Counted from the first letter of the stretch, positions 12,267 through 24,114 are shown. The stretch: DNA of 64,000 bases from Sphaerolaimus hirsutus (GCA_964036195.1 OZ038457.1:496001-560000), one strand, 5' to 3'. A program made the numbers and translations. The notes: a model not told the origin generated them from the sequence alone.

Positions 12267-12394
12267 ATGTATGTACATAATTGCAGACGGGGGTATTTCG
12301 AGGGGGGTTATTTCTTTCTCCATCTCAAAAACACCTGGGGGTATTTCGAGGGGGGGGGTTAATTCAAGGGGTGGTATTTCGAGGAAATACGGTA

Positions 12395-12930
12395 CTAAGC
12401 TTCTGTGGACCGCATGCTATGCATTTTTCCGCTATGCTACGAAACACTCCATTATGACGTCACCGTCAAAAAAATCAAAACTGTTCTAAAATGTTCCAAT
12501 TAATGTTACAGAAAAAACAGATCTGTCACGTGTACACGCTTCCACTTTTTTTGAAATATTTTTATTTTTTGTGAAAGTGCGCGCATGCATACATATTTAT
12601 CCTGCTCGCGCGTTAACGACTAAGACATAAGTGATTCTGGACGCAGTCCACAGAGTCCCACGAGTGCGGTCCACAGAATACAGGAAGAATATTCTTTATT
12701 GATCATTTATTAGCTGCAGAAATGTTTTTTTCCACAATATATAGTTCAATATGCATTTTATATCCCTTTTATCTATGTATTTATATCCCTTGTGGACCAT
12801 TGTCCATTTTAATTTGTTCGGTGATGTCAAAAGCCTGATTACCGTATTGGCTTGTTTTGAGTCCCATGTTTGAATTGATTACTTTAAAAATAACTGACTT
12901 TGAAACCTTTCCAAAGCTGGTTAGCATATT
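12395..12930. other. Spacer with traces of a shared interspersed repeat
   Basis: The stretch CCGCATGCTATGCATTTTTC at about 12409, with a following AAACACTCCA, resembles sequence split by the element at 19905-20520. No gene is visible. Confidence 0.35.
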
Positions 12931-13598
12931 AGGCGTCTAATTCTAAAGGTGGATTTTGAGTAAATCGCATTTTAAGTTTCAGATCCAATTCACACTCAGT
13001 GCCGTGTGTCCACTTTGGCTCTCTAAGGCGTGCCAGCCATTGAGTTCCAAATGTGGACAATAAAGTGTCAAATTTTCAGCCAATGTATATTTATGTGAAA
13101 AATGTAGTGTCCATGAAATACCAGTAGGATAGTGCAAAACTGTTGTTGTTGTTTTTTTGGGGGGTGGACTTGTCGGCTTCTTCTATGTGAGAACATTTTT
13201 GTTCCTAGCGACAATGAGGTTGGGTTATGGGCAATTTATGCACTTGTCTACTTTTATAAATCGGTGTCCATAGTGGACTTATCACATACCTTGCTTTTTT
13301 CACAACAAAAGGCTGCAGAAAGTGAACTTGTCGACTTTTAGTCCAAAACCAAGTGGACTTGTCGACTTCTTGCTCATTTTTTTGCATTTTTCCTAAAAAA
13401 TGTCAAATTTGACAAAATCATATAGGGCATGTGAGGACAAAAAAAAATTATGGAAAATAATGAAAAATGTGCAGAAGTAGCCCAAGCCCCAGACAACATT
13501 TCGAGTTAGGCCTGGAGGCTTTCATTCTGGAGGATTTCCAGGCCTAACTCGAAATTTTCATATTTTGGACTTGTCGACTTTCAGAATTGGACGCCTCA
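12931..13598. mobile_element. GAGGCGTC-ended element, copy 2
   Basis: AGGCGTCTAATTCTAAAG at the left (end truncated by two bases) and TTGGACGCCTCA at the right. GGACTTGTCGACTT words repeat inside. GCATATT occurs just outside both ends. Confidence 0.75.
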
Positions 13599-13606
13599 CG
13601 CATATT

Positions 13607-14166
13607 GCCACAAAACGTATACCTAAGTGCGTACTGGCTATCTGATGATCCACTGATGTGGGTCATTCAAAAAATGTTTTAGTAAAAACGTAAATATGTG
13701 AACCTATGATTTTGGGCCAATTTCTCTCAGTAGATTTCAGATGCTGAACTTATTTAAGATTCAGTATTTCATGATTCAGGTTTTCTGCAAATTTCTCGCC
13801 GGTCGACAAAATTTGTAATTTCCTCAAAGGGGATTTACAGCTCGCACAATTTTCGATAACATAGTGATAAACCCGAATTATCTGGGTTTTTATCGATCAC
13901 AAAGCATAATAATATTTTAGTGTATAGACTCGGGGCACCCGTGAGAACTCATCTCAGCATACAACAAGCCCATTTACTTATTGCTTTCAGTTCCAGCCTC
14001 CCTCTTATGCGAACAACCATAGATGAGAATTCTGCTGAAAAATAAATTTCAATTTTCGGGAGGGGGTTCTGATTAAAAATTCGAAAATGCCATTTATTTT
14101 AGGGTCAATTTTTTTTCTTCAATTATTATAGGAATATATGATTAAACGAAATTTTTTCTGCGGAAA
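13607..14166. other. Spacer, nothing recognised
   Basis: A polypyrimidine acceptor-like site TTGCTTTCAG at 13981-13990 is followed by a frame that closes within a dozen codons. I see no paired repeat. Confidence 0.35.
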
Positions 14167-14610
14167 TACCGTATTACCTCGAATTATCCCCCCCCCCCTT
14201 GAATTAACCCCCCCCTCGAATTAACCCCCCCTCAAAATGGGCTGGGGAAATAATAAACCCCCCCCTCGAAATACCCCCCCCCCTTCGGAATGATGTACGT
14301 CATGTACATAATAAATACGTCATGTACGCAATGTACATGATGTATTTCACTGTTTATTTCTATTGCAGCTACACATGGACATGTTTGTGAAGCTAATCTA
14401 CGTTTTTATGTCCAAATATATATTGTTTGGACACATTTATCACCTGTTTTGGGCATGCAAATGCCTACTATTTACTACGATCCTCACGAAAATTTCTGAC
14501 GAAATAATAAGACCCCCCCTCGAATAAACCCCCCCCTCGAATTAACCCCCCCTCAAATTTTGCTGGCGAAATAATAAACCCCCATGGGGGTATTTCGAGG
14601 TAATACGGTA
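14167..14610. mobile_element. TACCGTA-type element, AATTAACC subfamily
   Basis: TACCGTATTACCTCGAATTA and TCGAGGTAATACGGTA are inverted. The arms repeat CCCCCCTCGAATTAACC. The middle is unique, with AGCTACACATGG and CATGTACATGATGTA tracts shared with 30780-30850 and 42660-42730. Confidence 0.85.
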
Positions 14611-15165
14611 GGTGTCTTGTCTGGATTACGTGATTTTGAAGCGATCTTATCACAAATTTTGGCGATTTATCCAAGGCAAAGGCAAAGGTTTTTTGAAGTA
14701 TCCAAGAGTGAACTTGCTCAAAACGACCATAAATGTCACGTGTATTTATCATTTCTACACGATTTTTTTGATTTTTTTCGCAAAAATAATAGTAATAAAA
14801 ATGTCTTTATTTCCCAAAGCTGAAAGCACATGGTTCCTAAAAATAATGGACACTGAAAACCCAAAATAACTTTTTTCAAAAAAATTTCTTTCCATCTATT
14901 CTTACGCTGCTCGCAAATGAGCAACCAATCTATCGCAGCGGCGGGGAAAAATTCAACTTTCAAATGTGCGTAGAATTAATTTAGACATTACTCATCATTA
15001 GTTTTGCTTTGGTTGTTCCCATGGCGATAACAGGGAACGTTCAAGGGTTTTTAGGACAGTGTACTGATGCGCTTAAGCAATTTACGTGTATTGTTTGTGA
15101 ATCGTGAATTTGTGTAATCAGTGGAAATATGTTTTTTTGGAAACTGATCATTTGAAGAAAATAAT
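14611..15165. other. Spacer, nothing recognised
   Basis: Several open frames of 75-94 codons overlap here on both strands, none with coding-like composition. No inverted repeat pair was found. Confidence 0.35.
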
Positions 15166-15356
15166 TACTGTATTTGCTTGAACAATTCCGCCCAGGAATT
15201 TTTTGTCACACTGTTGTGGGGAAATATTCGAGAGGGGAGAATTTCATATAAACTCATCATATGTTTTTCTAACAAAACAACATGCAATTTTCTTAAAATT
15301 CTGCAAAATGAATTGATCATATGCCTTAAGGTGGGAATCATTCAAGCAAATGCAGT
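15166..15356. mobile_element. Short TACTGTATTTGCTTGAA element
   Basis: ACTGTATTTGCTTGAA at the left returns inverted as TTCAAGCAAATGCAGT at the right. It is a small relative of the TACCGTA superfamily with a different word. Confidence 0.55.
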
Positions 15357-15529
15357 TTGAAATTTTGTGATATTTTCAGAAATTGATACTTGTTTGTGGG
15401 CGCATCTATCCGTCTATCTATCTATCTGGCCCCTGCGAGGGTCAAAATTTAAGGTAACTATGTTTCAACCCGTGTCACAACCACAAGTCTACATCCAAAT
15501 TTTTTGTATCCATCTGCACGTTTCTAGCG

Positions 15530-16260
15530 TGAGTGTGGTCATTCTAACATATTGTGGAATCACACATATTGTGCAATCTCACATGCCGCATGGTGACCTT
15601 AACATAATGTGGAATCTCACATGTCCAAAGGTGAATCTCACATGCCCAGCGTGAAATACACATGCCCATGGCCAAACATAATTTTTCATGCCAGCCAAGT
15701 CCATGCCATCTCTGGAGCATTTTGTTGCAGCTTTGTATAATAAAACCATAACAAAAAAATTATTTCATCAGATCCAAGCAGTAAGAGCACATACAGTTGT
15801 TAGTATATCAGTAAATACACAACACATTAATAAAAAGGTGAGAATAAGTTTTTGTACAACAAACATTCAATGTAAAAATTAAATGCAAGAAATGCAAAAA
15901 TGCCAATAACAAGTAAATTGTTGACAAAAAAAGTAAACAACTGCAGATTATAAAATCTGCTGACTCAAATTGAACACAAAGGCAACTACTGTATTTGAAT
16001 GAAATTTATTTTCAGGGTGAGAATTTTCATGGGGGTTAAACGAGTGGGGTATTTTGAGGCAGACTGACAGACAGATTGATAAGGATCCAAATTTGATAAT
16101 TATTTCAAGCTTTGTTCATGCTGGGTATGTGAGATTCATTCGGGCATGTGAAATTCACCTTTGGGCATGTGAGATTCCACATTATGTTAAGATCACCATG
16201 CGGCATGTGAGATTCCACAATATGTGTGATTCCACACTATGTTTAAGTAGAATTATCCTT
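15530..16260. repeat. CATGTGAGATTCCACA words in inverted arms
   Basis: The left arm (15540-15680) has AATCTCACATGC words. The right arm (16115-16230) has the inverse GCATGTGAGATT, with GGTGACCTTAACATAATGTG matched inverted around 16170-16190. The spacer includes a partial TACCGTA-type end at 15989-16060. Confidence 0.65.
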
Positions 16261-16370
16261 CTAGCGTGCACACTGTTTTATGGCCTTGCATGCAAGATTG
16301 CTATTTTTTGTAAAATATTTGCAAAAATTTTGTAAAATTGTTTCATTTTTTTTATAAATGACATTTCATA

Positions 16371-16866
16371 ATCTGATAAAAAATGGCTAAAGCCAACAAA
16401 AAGTGGACACTGCACCTAACCATGTGTATGCTTTTGAATGCACAAAAGTAATATATCATATACCATGCCATTTTCTGATTGAGCTATCAAAAGATGTATA
16501 TCAAGGGAAATGTACACAAATGCTAATAATATAGGCTATCAACACAGCAAACTGCATCACAAGAAACAATTTCATCAAACTTTTGCATGGCAGCGTGAGC
16601 TGTGTCAAAGTGCTGCAAACATTAAAGATACAAAAAGCTCACGCTGCCATGCAAAAGTTTGGTGAAATTGTTTCTTGTGATGCAGTTTGCTGTGTTGATA
16701 GCCTATATTATTAGCATTTGTGTACATTTCCCTTGATATACATCTTTTGATAGCTCAATCAGAAAATGGCATGGTATATGATATATTACTTTTGTGCATT
16801 CAAAAGCATACACATGGTTAGGTGCAGTGTCCACTTTTTGTTGGCTTTAGCCATTTTTTATCAGAT
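16371..16866. repeat. Near-perfect 0.5-kb palindrome
   Basis: ATCTGATAAAAAATGGCT begins a 235-240 bp arm that returns inverted almost base for base, ending AGCCATTTTTTATCAGAT. The centre (about 16605-16630) is a short loop. It is probably a foldback transposon. No coding frame. Confidence 0.9.
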
Positions 16867-16954
16867 ATACTTCTTTTTGTGGGCCACAGGCCCAAAAGTT
16901 TATAAGTTATTGCAAATCAAGCAAATGCCAAATGTGGCAGTGAGCAATACAATC

Positions 16955-18490
16955 TATAGTCAAGAAGATTTTCAACCTGACATTTAGAACCTGAAAGTTA
17001 TCACTTGACATTAAGGCCGGAATTAGAGTCTGAATTGCAAGCAAAAGTCTGACGTGAAATGTCAAGTTGTTCCCTGACACTGTGACGTGAAATGATGATG
17101 ACGTGAAATGATAAAAATTGAATTTTTCAATTCGCTCTAGTTGTGGCTGATAACAGTCAGTATTGGACACGATTAAGGTATTGATTCATATATTATCCTT
17201 AGAAAATTGTAGACCCGTAGCATGATCCACACTCGTGTAATTAATTTCACGAAAACATTTCACGTCATCATTTCACGTCGAATCGACGCTGAGCTCTAAT
17301 TCCCGCTTTATGACTTGAAATTACCCACTTGACAATAACTTGACATAAACCACTTGACATTTATGACTGAATGGCATCAATTGATATTTATGACTTGACA
17401 TGAACTGCTTGCCATTTTTTCACCTGATAGTTTTCACTTGACATAAACAACTTGACAGGTATCACCTGAAAATTGTTACTTGACATATTACTTGACATTT
17501 GACATGACATTTATCACTTGACATTAAACTTGACATTTCACTTGAAATTTATCACTTGACGTTAAACTTGACATTTGACATGACATTTATCACTTGACAT
17601 TAAGCTTGACATTTAACTTGACATTTGACTTGACATTTGACTTGACATTTGACTTGACATTTGACTTGACATTTGACTTGACATTTCACTTGAAATTTAT
17701 TACTTGACATTTCACTTGAAATTTATCACTTGGCATTTGACTTGACATTTCAATTGAAAGTTATCACTGTATATTCACCTTGACATTTATCACTTGACAT
17801 TTGACTTGACTTGACTTTAGACTTGACATTTATAACTTGACATTTGACTTGATATTTGATCACTTGACATTAAACTTTACATTTGACTTGACATTTCTCA
17901 CTTGAAATTTGACTTGACATTTATCACTTGAAATTTGACTTGACATATGACTTGATATTTGACTTGACATTTATGAGTTGACATTAAACTTGACATTTCA
18001 CTTGAAATTTGTCACTTGACATTTGACTTGAAATGTGTCACTTGACATTTGACATGACATTTGACATTACATTTCACTTGAAATTTATCACTTTACATTT
18101 GACTTGACATTTGACATGACATTTATCATCTGACATTAAACTTGACATTTCAATTGCAATTTATCAGTTGACATTTGACTTGAAAGTTATCACTTGAAAT
18201 TTGACTTGATACTTTATCACTTGATATTTTATAACTATCTATCACTTGACATTTATCAATTGACATTTCACTTGAAATTTATCACTTGACAATTATCACT
18301 TGACATTTCACTTGAAATCTACCACTTGACATTTATCACTTGATATTTGACTTGATATTTTATCACTTAATATTTTATCACTAGACATCTATCACTTGAC
18401 ATTTATCACTTGACATTTGACTTGACATTTATAACTTGACATTTGACTTGACATCAACCACTAGACATTTATGACCTGATAGTAATCAGC
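16955..18490. repeat. CTTGACATTT word array
   Basis: The word CACTTGACATTTAT or GACTTGACATTT is repeated about a hundred times with irregular spacing over 1.2 kb, interrupted by the insertion at 17012-17310. Variant words (CTTGAAATTT, CTTGATATTT) come in local runs, suggesting ongoing homogenisation. Confidence 0.85.
17012..17310. mobile_element. AGGCCGGAATTAGAG element, TA target
   Basis: TAAGGCCGGAATTAGAG and CTCTAATTCCCGCTTTA are inverted ends with TA on both sides. The arms hold GACGTGAAATGATGACGTGA words. The same family is complete at 55811-58977. Confidence 0.75.
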
Positions 18491-19904
18491 ATGCAAGGTC
18501 ACATGCTCAGTATCACATGAAGCAGTAGTTCAGGCATGTTTGCGCATTTTACACAAAATAAGCAAACTTGAATAACTTTTGTAAATCTGTACCAAAATTG
18601 CCAAAAATTGGCTCATTTGAAAGCTCTACTCATGGCACACATCAACAAATTTTTTTTATTGCCCCATTTGTATTCAAATTTTAAATTTATTGAGGTTTGA
18701 AAATTTCAAACAGATACCGTACCAAAGTGGGCGGAGCCTGTGAAAAAAAATCCCGAAAATAAGAAATGGCATCATATTCTCTTTCAAATGAGCCATCAAC
18801 CATGAAAATCGGTCGTGTTTCAAGGAAGTTATTGCAGTTTGAAGATTTTCGGGAGAACAAGAACAACAACAACAACAACAAGAACACTACTTGAAAAAGA
18901 AAATGCGTAATAACTTCCTCCGAACTCAACCGTTGGATCTGAAAATTTGCATGGTGGTACTTTTCGACACGGGCTTTTTAATGGTGCAGTCGGTTCTGCA
19001 CTAGCGCATTGCGTTCCGAAGTTATTGCGATTTTAAATTTGCGATTTCCGCATTTTGGTGTGTCTGACCATATTATGGGTGGGTCGCTTGCGCCCTCCCT
19101 CGGCAGCGAGGGATGGCGCTGGCGCGCCCACCCGATAAAATAACATGAAACATGAATAAAATTAAAATAAAATACAATTTTTATAAAAATAAAATACAAT
19201 TTTAGTAAAAAGAATTTTAGTGAAACCAACCCTGGTCATAAATATAAGTAGAATGTAATTCTTCTTTCAAAACATTTTCCCAAAATTCAGTCTTCCAGTT
19301 GACAGAGAAAACTCGCGGATGCGCTTTATCAAGTGAAAGTTGTATGTTCAAAACTAACAAATAAACTACATATGTACCTAGTTTGACATTTGTCACATGT
19401 AAATTCACCAGTCACTTTTCTTCCTAATTTATGCCACTTTTCCTGGGGTGTTTTCCAGAAACTGGTCCCAACATAAATAATTTTTTTTTCACTTTTAAAC
19501 TTTTCCGGCACCCAGTTCCATACCAGACAAACACCGACCCAAACGTAACGGGACCAAAAATGCACTTGATAATCAATTCTCTGAGGTGCTTGGCCGCTAT
19601 CAAGTAAATATACATATACCCATTGTGCCGCAAGTTAGTTGAGTTCCACTCATTAACACTGTATTTACAATGCTTTCCGCGAAATTATTTGATCGCATTT
19701 CGACATTAGATGCTCGAATTTCACTTAATTAATGGAGAAGAGATATTTTAGGATATTGAGCTGTTTTCATATATAAAAAGTATTGAAACTTCAGCAAGAA
19801 TCTTCAATATTGAGAAATCTATCGTTGCAAGCGATCCTTACACATCATCGAAAACAAAAAAGTACTTTTATTTTAAACCTCCTCATCTGACCGCACGCTA
19901 TGCA
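18491..19904. other. Spacer with an (AAC)n run and a GC-rich hairpin
   Basis: An AACAAC run lies at about 18859-18883. A GC-rich stem (CCCTCCCTCGGCAGCGAGGG) lies at 19093-19115. The surrounding sequence shows TTTTGTAAAT and GTTATTGC motifs but no gene and no paired TIR. Confidence 0.4.
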
Positions 19905-20520
19905 TAGGGTTCAAACGGGATTGACTTTTCGGGATCGGGATCAGGATTGACCTTTCGGGATCGGGATTGGCGTTTTTTCGGGATCGGGATTTAGGCCTAA
20001 AAATTGGTTTTCAGGGTTTTTTTCCTTACCTTTCACAATTAAATAAAATAGATTAAATTGGCATTCAAAACAATGCTATAGAGTCATTTCGGCACTGCGC
20101 AATGGGCTGCCTGGCATTGTCATTCACACCACTGTCTGCCATATATGCATGTGTATTAACCTCAAATTATTGTAATGGGCACTGTATCGAATCCATTTGT
20201 AGTGGTGTTCATGCACATGGAACAGAGATATAGAGGGAGGTGAGGAAATGCGCGCTTGCGCGCAAAATTTTTGCAAACTGCATACAAAATGGTCCTTTAA
20301 AAGTGCCATTTCTGGCACCTTTTGTGTCTATGAATTTTTCCGGGATCGGGATTGGGGCATTTTTGGGGGATCGGGATTGGGATTTTCAAAGCTTCGGGAT
20401 CAGGATTCGCTTTTTCAAATTTCGGGATCGGGATCGGGATTGAGGTTTTGAGATCGGGATTGGGACCACAAAATCCCGAAATTTCTCGGGATTCGGGATT
20501 GGGATCCCGTTTGCACCCTA
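19905..20520. mobile_element. hAT-like word element, word GGGATC
   Basis: Ends TAGGGTTCAAACGGGATT and AATCCCGTTTGAACCCTA type are flanked by an exact 8-bp duplication GCTATGCA (19897-19904 and 20521-20528). The arms are dense in GGGATCGGGATT. Fragments occur at 1003, 6478, 31626/33137, 48720 and 61186. Confidence 0.9.
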
Positions 20521-21113
20521 GCTATGCATCTTCCCGAAGGAAACTCTCCACTCCACCTTGACATCATTTTTGATAATAAAATGTTCCAAAAATTTCAGGA
20601 AAAGAAACATTCGTCGTTTGTACGCGACTCTTCATTTTTTTGTGAATATCTATTCATAAGTATTCTGCTGGCGCCTTATCGTCTAAGACATAAGTAATTT
20701 TGAAGCACACTATTCGGTCGCAGAGTGTAAATATCACAAACATCACGGAAGGCAGCCATGCGTTCGACCATAACAGCGCCACCTAGGGCTCGAACTCGAC
20801 TCGACTCGACTCGACTCGACTCGTGACTCGAGGGTAAAATGGGGTGCCGACTCGACTCGACTGACTCGACCGGAAAAAAATGGCCCAGACTCGAGACTCG
20901 AGGTTTTTGCCCGACTCGACTCGAAAATTCAGTAAATTTCGAGTCGGGGTTTCCCATTGAATCATATCAAAAATATAAATTTTAATGACTTTTAAACATA
21001 ATTTGTAAAAATTTAGCGCGCAAGCGCGCAATTGCCACTCAGGAGGTCTTCTCTGGATACCTCCCATATAGGCAAACCTATGTCAATACCCTCAATTTTC
21101 TGCCTGTTGCTGT

Positions 21114-21558
21114 CAAGGACGTATCCAGGGGGGGGGCGGGGGGGGCTGCAGCCCCCCCCCCTTCCCGGGGTGAGACCTAAAAAGTCCTGGAAAATGCCAC
21201 TTTTCCTATATATTTTTCGATGTTTCTTAAAAATTTTTGCGCGCAAGCGCGCAATTTCTTGCCCATGCATTGTATTTACAGCGGATCGGCCCCTGAAAAC
21301 CAATTTCCTTGGAAATGAACAGATTTTTCCAAATTTCGCTGTATATGTATGCCTATTTACATACGTACAAAGCGGTTCCTGGCGCTGGCGCCAACGCCAA
21401 TAGCGCCATGGCGTGGCGCCTTTGTATGGCGCTAGCGCCAAAACGCCTTTCCGTCCCTATATAGGGAAAAATTTTAGGGGGGGGCTGAGCCCCCCCCCGT
21501 TCGCCGGCCCCCGTAAACAAACAGCCCCCCCCGCTCAAAAATCCTGGATACGTCCCTG
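21114..21558. mobile_element. hAT-like element, CAAGGACGTATCC ends
   Basis: CAAGGACGTATCCAGG and CCTGGATACGTCCCTG are flanked by an exact 8-bp duplication GTTGCTGT (21106-21113 and 21559-21566). It contains G-tract hairpins (GGGGGCTGCAGCCCCC), a GCGCGCAAGCGCGC palindrome and GGCGCC words. Confidence 0.9.
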
Positions 21559-21559
21559 G

Positions 21560-21815
21560 TTGCTGTGTAATGTATGAGTATTTACCTACAAATATAGCAG
21601 TTTTTGGCGCTAGTGCCAACGTCAATGGCGCCATGGCGTGGCGCCTACAAATGGTGCCATGGCGTGGCACCTACAAATGGCGCCAGCGCCTAGCGCTATT
21701 TCTTTAGTCTGTGAGGGAAATTTTTAGGGGGGGGGGGGTTGAGCCCCCCCCCCCCGTTCGCGGGGCTCCGTAAACAAACAGCCCCCCGCTCCAAAATCCT
21801 GGATACGTCCCTGAG
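21560..21815. mobile_element. Second, partial GGACGTATCCAGG-type end
   Basis: GGCGCC-rich sequence is followed by a G-tract hairpin and the end CTGGATACGTCCCTG at 21799-21813. The interior matches 21400-21558 almost exactly. The left end was not found, so it may be a local duplication. Confidence 0.55.
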
Positions 21816-22068
21816 TATCTGAAATTTCTGCAAGTATCATGTGAAAAAGTAACGCATCCGACTCGACTCGAGACTCGAGATTTTTGCCTGACTCGACTCG
21901 ACTTTTCACTGACTCGCCCGACTCGACTCGCTGACTCGACCGGAAAAATTTTGGGGTTGAGACTCGAACTCGAGTTTGAAAAAAATCGAGTTTCGAGCCC
22001 TAGCGCCACCCCTAGCACATCTGCTCTCTTTATAAATTCGATCAACTTTTGGGGCTTTTAGGGCTTGT

Positions 22069-22534
22069 TAGGGTTGGGACCCCGAACCGAGCCGAACCGA
22101 ACCGAACCGAACCGCGGTTCCAAGCATATTTTGGAACCGAGAACCGGAACCGAAGAAAATACCCGAACTGATCCGAGAACCGGCACTTATACCCGGAACC
22201 TTTTGCCTTTTAAAAATTTTTGCGCGTAAGCGCGCATTTATCCACCGTACAGATGTATTTATCCACCGTTCTTGGGAAATAGGTCCGAAATATGTATTCT
22301 CCCTCATTCCTAGGCGTATTTCGATGGTGGGCGTAATTTGTGGGGTTCGACTTTGCTACACTACATCGTTATGTTCTTACTGTGTTATTCCGGCAATTAT
22401 TACCTGATAACCGATCATTTTACAACCCGAAACCAAAATTTTAAACCCTTTGGAACCGAAGGAACCGAACCGGAACAAAACTTGAGAACCGGAGCCGAGA
22501 ACCGAAACCGAAAATTTTGAAATTCCCAACCCTA
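22069..22534. mobile_element. hAT-like word element, word ACCGAA
   Basis: TAGGGTTGGGACCC and the inverse CCCAACCCTA are flanked by an exact 8-bp duplication GGGCTTGT (22061-22068 and 22535-22542). The arms are GAACCGAACCG words. The centre carries TTTATCCACCGT and a GCGCGTAAGCGCGC palindrome. Confidence 0.9.
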
Positions 22535-22564
22535 GGGCTTGTCAAGCTGCTTGTAATGTATTTG

Positions 22565-22604
22565 TACCGTATTTACTCGAATAATTATTAGAGGAAATAC
22601 GGTA
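22565..22604. mobile_element. Minimal 40-bp TACCGTA-type element
   Basis: TACCGTATTTACTCGAATAA meets GAGGAAATACGGTA with no interior left. It is a bare pair of ends, the shortest of the superfamily here. Confidence 0.6.
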
Positions 22605-22904
22605 TTTCTATGTGATGTGGCTAATGTATTGTTTGAACTTCCTGGAACTTTTATGCCCAGAAAAGTTAATGGATGAAAAGTTTTCCTATTGGAGAAAATT
22701 TTGTCTTGGGTGCGTGAGTCTATTTTGAATTCCTTTAACAATGTCCCAATGGTAAACTGATTACTGTTGTTCTAAAATTGTTCCGTTTGAAAAATATTCG
22801 TACTCCTCTTATCGCTACGATGTGTTCCCGCCCATAAACCTAACTGAAGGTGACATCTCAACATATTTATCATGTATTTACTGTAAAAATGCACATAGTT
22901 ACAT

Positions 22905-23296
22905 GTAGTTACGTGAAAGCGCGGACTTTGGAATGCGCCAAAAACTCCGTGGCGTTCTTCAAATGCACAGCGCCAACGCCAAGAGCCACTGGCGTTACAG
23001 CAAAAAGACGCCAAGGCAATTTTACATCGTATCTAGTACCCAGCGTCTGGCGCTAGCCATATTCAAGGAAATGGTGCCATTGTGCTTTCTGTGCTATTTA
23101 ATCTACTGTGGCGCACTGGCGCTTGACGCCACGCCCGTGAGAAACGGTTTTGGCGCTTGGCGCTGTCGGTGCGTGGTGCCAGCAACAAAACTCCTGGCTC
23201 TGGCGCTTGGCCACCATGGCTCCAGCTCCATTGACGCGTGGCGCTCGTGTTCTCGAATGCGTTTCGTGCCAAAATCGTGGCGCTTTTTCATCACTA
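22905..23296. mobile_element. Degenerate GGCGCC-word element
   Basis: Scattered GGCGC and GCGCC words, a left end like TAGTTACGTGAAAGCGC (22907) and a right end GGCGCTTTTTCATCACTA. This resembles 63066-63911 and 43872-44084, but I found no target duplication. Confidence 0.5.
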
Positions 23297-23337
23297 ATCA
23301 TATCGCTGCGCATCGCAAAAAGCTGTGTACCGTATTT

Positions 23338-23764
23338 CCTCGAAATACCCCCCCCCCCCTCGAAATACCCCCCTCAAAATGGACACTATGAACTTATAAA
23401 CCCCCCCCCCTCGAAATACCCCCCCCCAAATTTAGTGTATAGACAACGTAAATGACAAAGGCTGCGGTTTGTCATCCCGACAATGCAGAACACACGTTAA
23501 AAACGATGACTCTGTTATGTGAGAACAGTGTTTGTACGTCTACACACTTATAAATGTCTTTAGAGTCTTTTAAATGGCGATTTTTGTTGCATTTTTCGAC
23601 GTCTGCGTACGTTTCAGACGACATTTTAGTACTGGCATTTCAAAAAATTTCTGGCGAAATAAAAATCCCCCCCTCGAAATACCCCCCCCCTCGTTCAACC
23701 CCCCCTCAAAATTCTCACTCTGAAAAAATAAACCCCCCCGGGGGTATTTCGAGGAAATACGGTA
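23338..23764. mobile_element. TACCGTA-type element, AAATACC subfamily
   Basis: TACCGTATTTCCTCGAAATA and its exact inverse bound CCCCCCTCGAAATACC words. The interior has ACGTCTGCGTACGTTTCAGA, shared with 28480, 29140 and 59390. Confidence 0.9.
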
Positions 23765-23899
23765 TATTCTAGATGAACTGAGACAAAAGCTATGTAAAAA
23801 CCCGGTTATTTCGTTTTGCGTGTTAAAACCCTGTTCGGGACGTTCATTGTATTTATTTAAAGCTTGCTCAAAAGTAGAATATTTGTCCCGATGAAGATC

Positions 23900-24114
23900 T
23901 ACCGTGTTTCCTCGAATTACCCCCGGGTTTTTTTTTTTCAGAGTGAAAATTTTTGAGAAGTTTTTACAGCCTTATAAAAGGATGTAGATGGTATAAATGA
24001 TGTTCTAACGTAACACAGTATTATAAGTGTTTTGAACGTCTGTTATGCATTTCCTGGACCACAAATTCATAGTGCCCATTTTGAGGGGGGGGGGTATTTC
24101 GAGAAAATACGGTA
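23900..24114. mobile_element. TACCGTG-type element, short
   Basis: TACCGTGTTTCCTCGAATTA and GTATTTCGAGAAAATACGGTA are inverted, with a C-tract and G-tract next to them. About 215 bp. Confidence 0.75.

Larger units (their letters stand above)
10115..12394. mobile_element. TACCGTA-type element hosting two nested insertions
   Basis: The outer ends are TACCGTGTTTCCTCGAAATA and TATTTCGAGGAAATACGGTA with G/C-tract words. Flanking sequence around the nested element (CATACATCATGTACAT before, TACATAATTGCAGACGG after) matches an uninterrupted relative at 55503-55540, which supports the nesting. Confidence 0.8.
20784..22002. mobile_element. hAT-like word element, word ACTCG
   Basis: TAGGGCTCGAACTCG and CGAGTTTCGAGCCCTA are flanked by an exact 8-bp duplication GCGCCACC (20776-20783 and 22003-22010). 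The arms are almost only GACTCGACTCGA words. It contains nested elements at 21114-21558 and around 21560-21815. Confidence 0.9.

Noticed and set aside
16955-18490. Possible CRISPR-like array
   Set aside because: Words are short, irregularly spaced, without unique spacers of fixed length, and the setting is eukaryotic.
20676-22045. Ser/Arg/Val/Glu-rich frames (SRVESSRV-type)
   Set aside because: They are translations of the ACTCG word arms of a hAT-like element, not protein genes.
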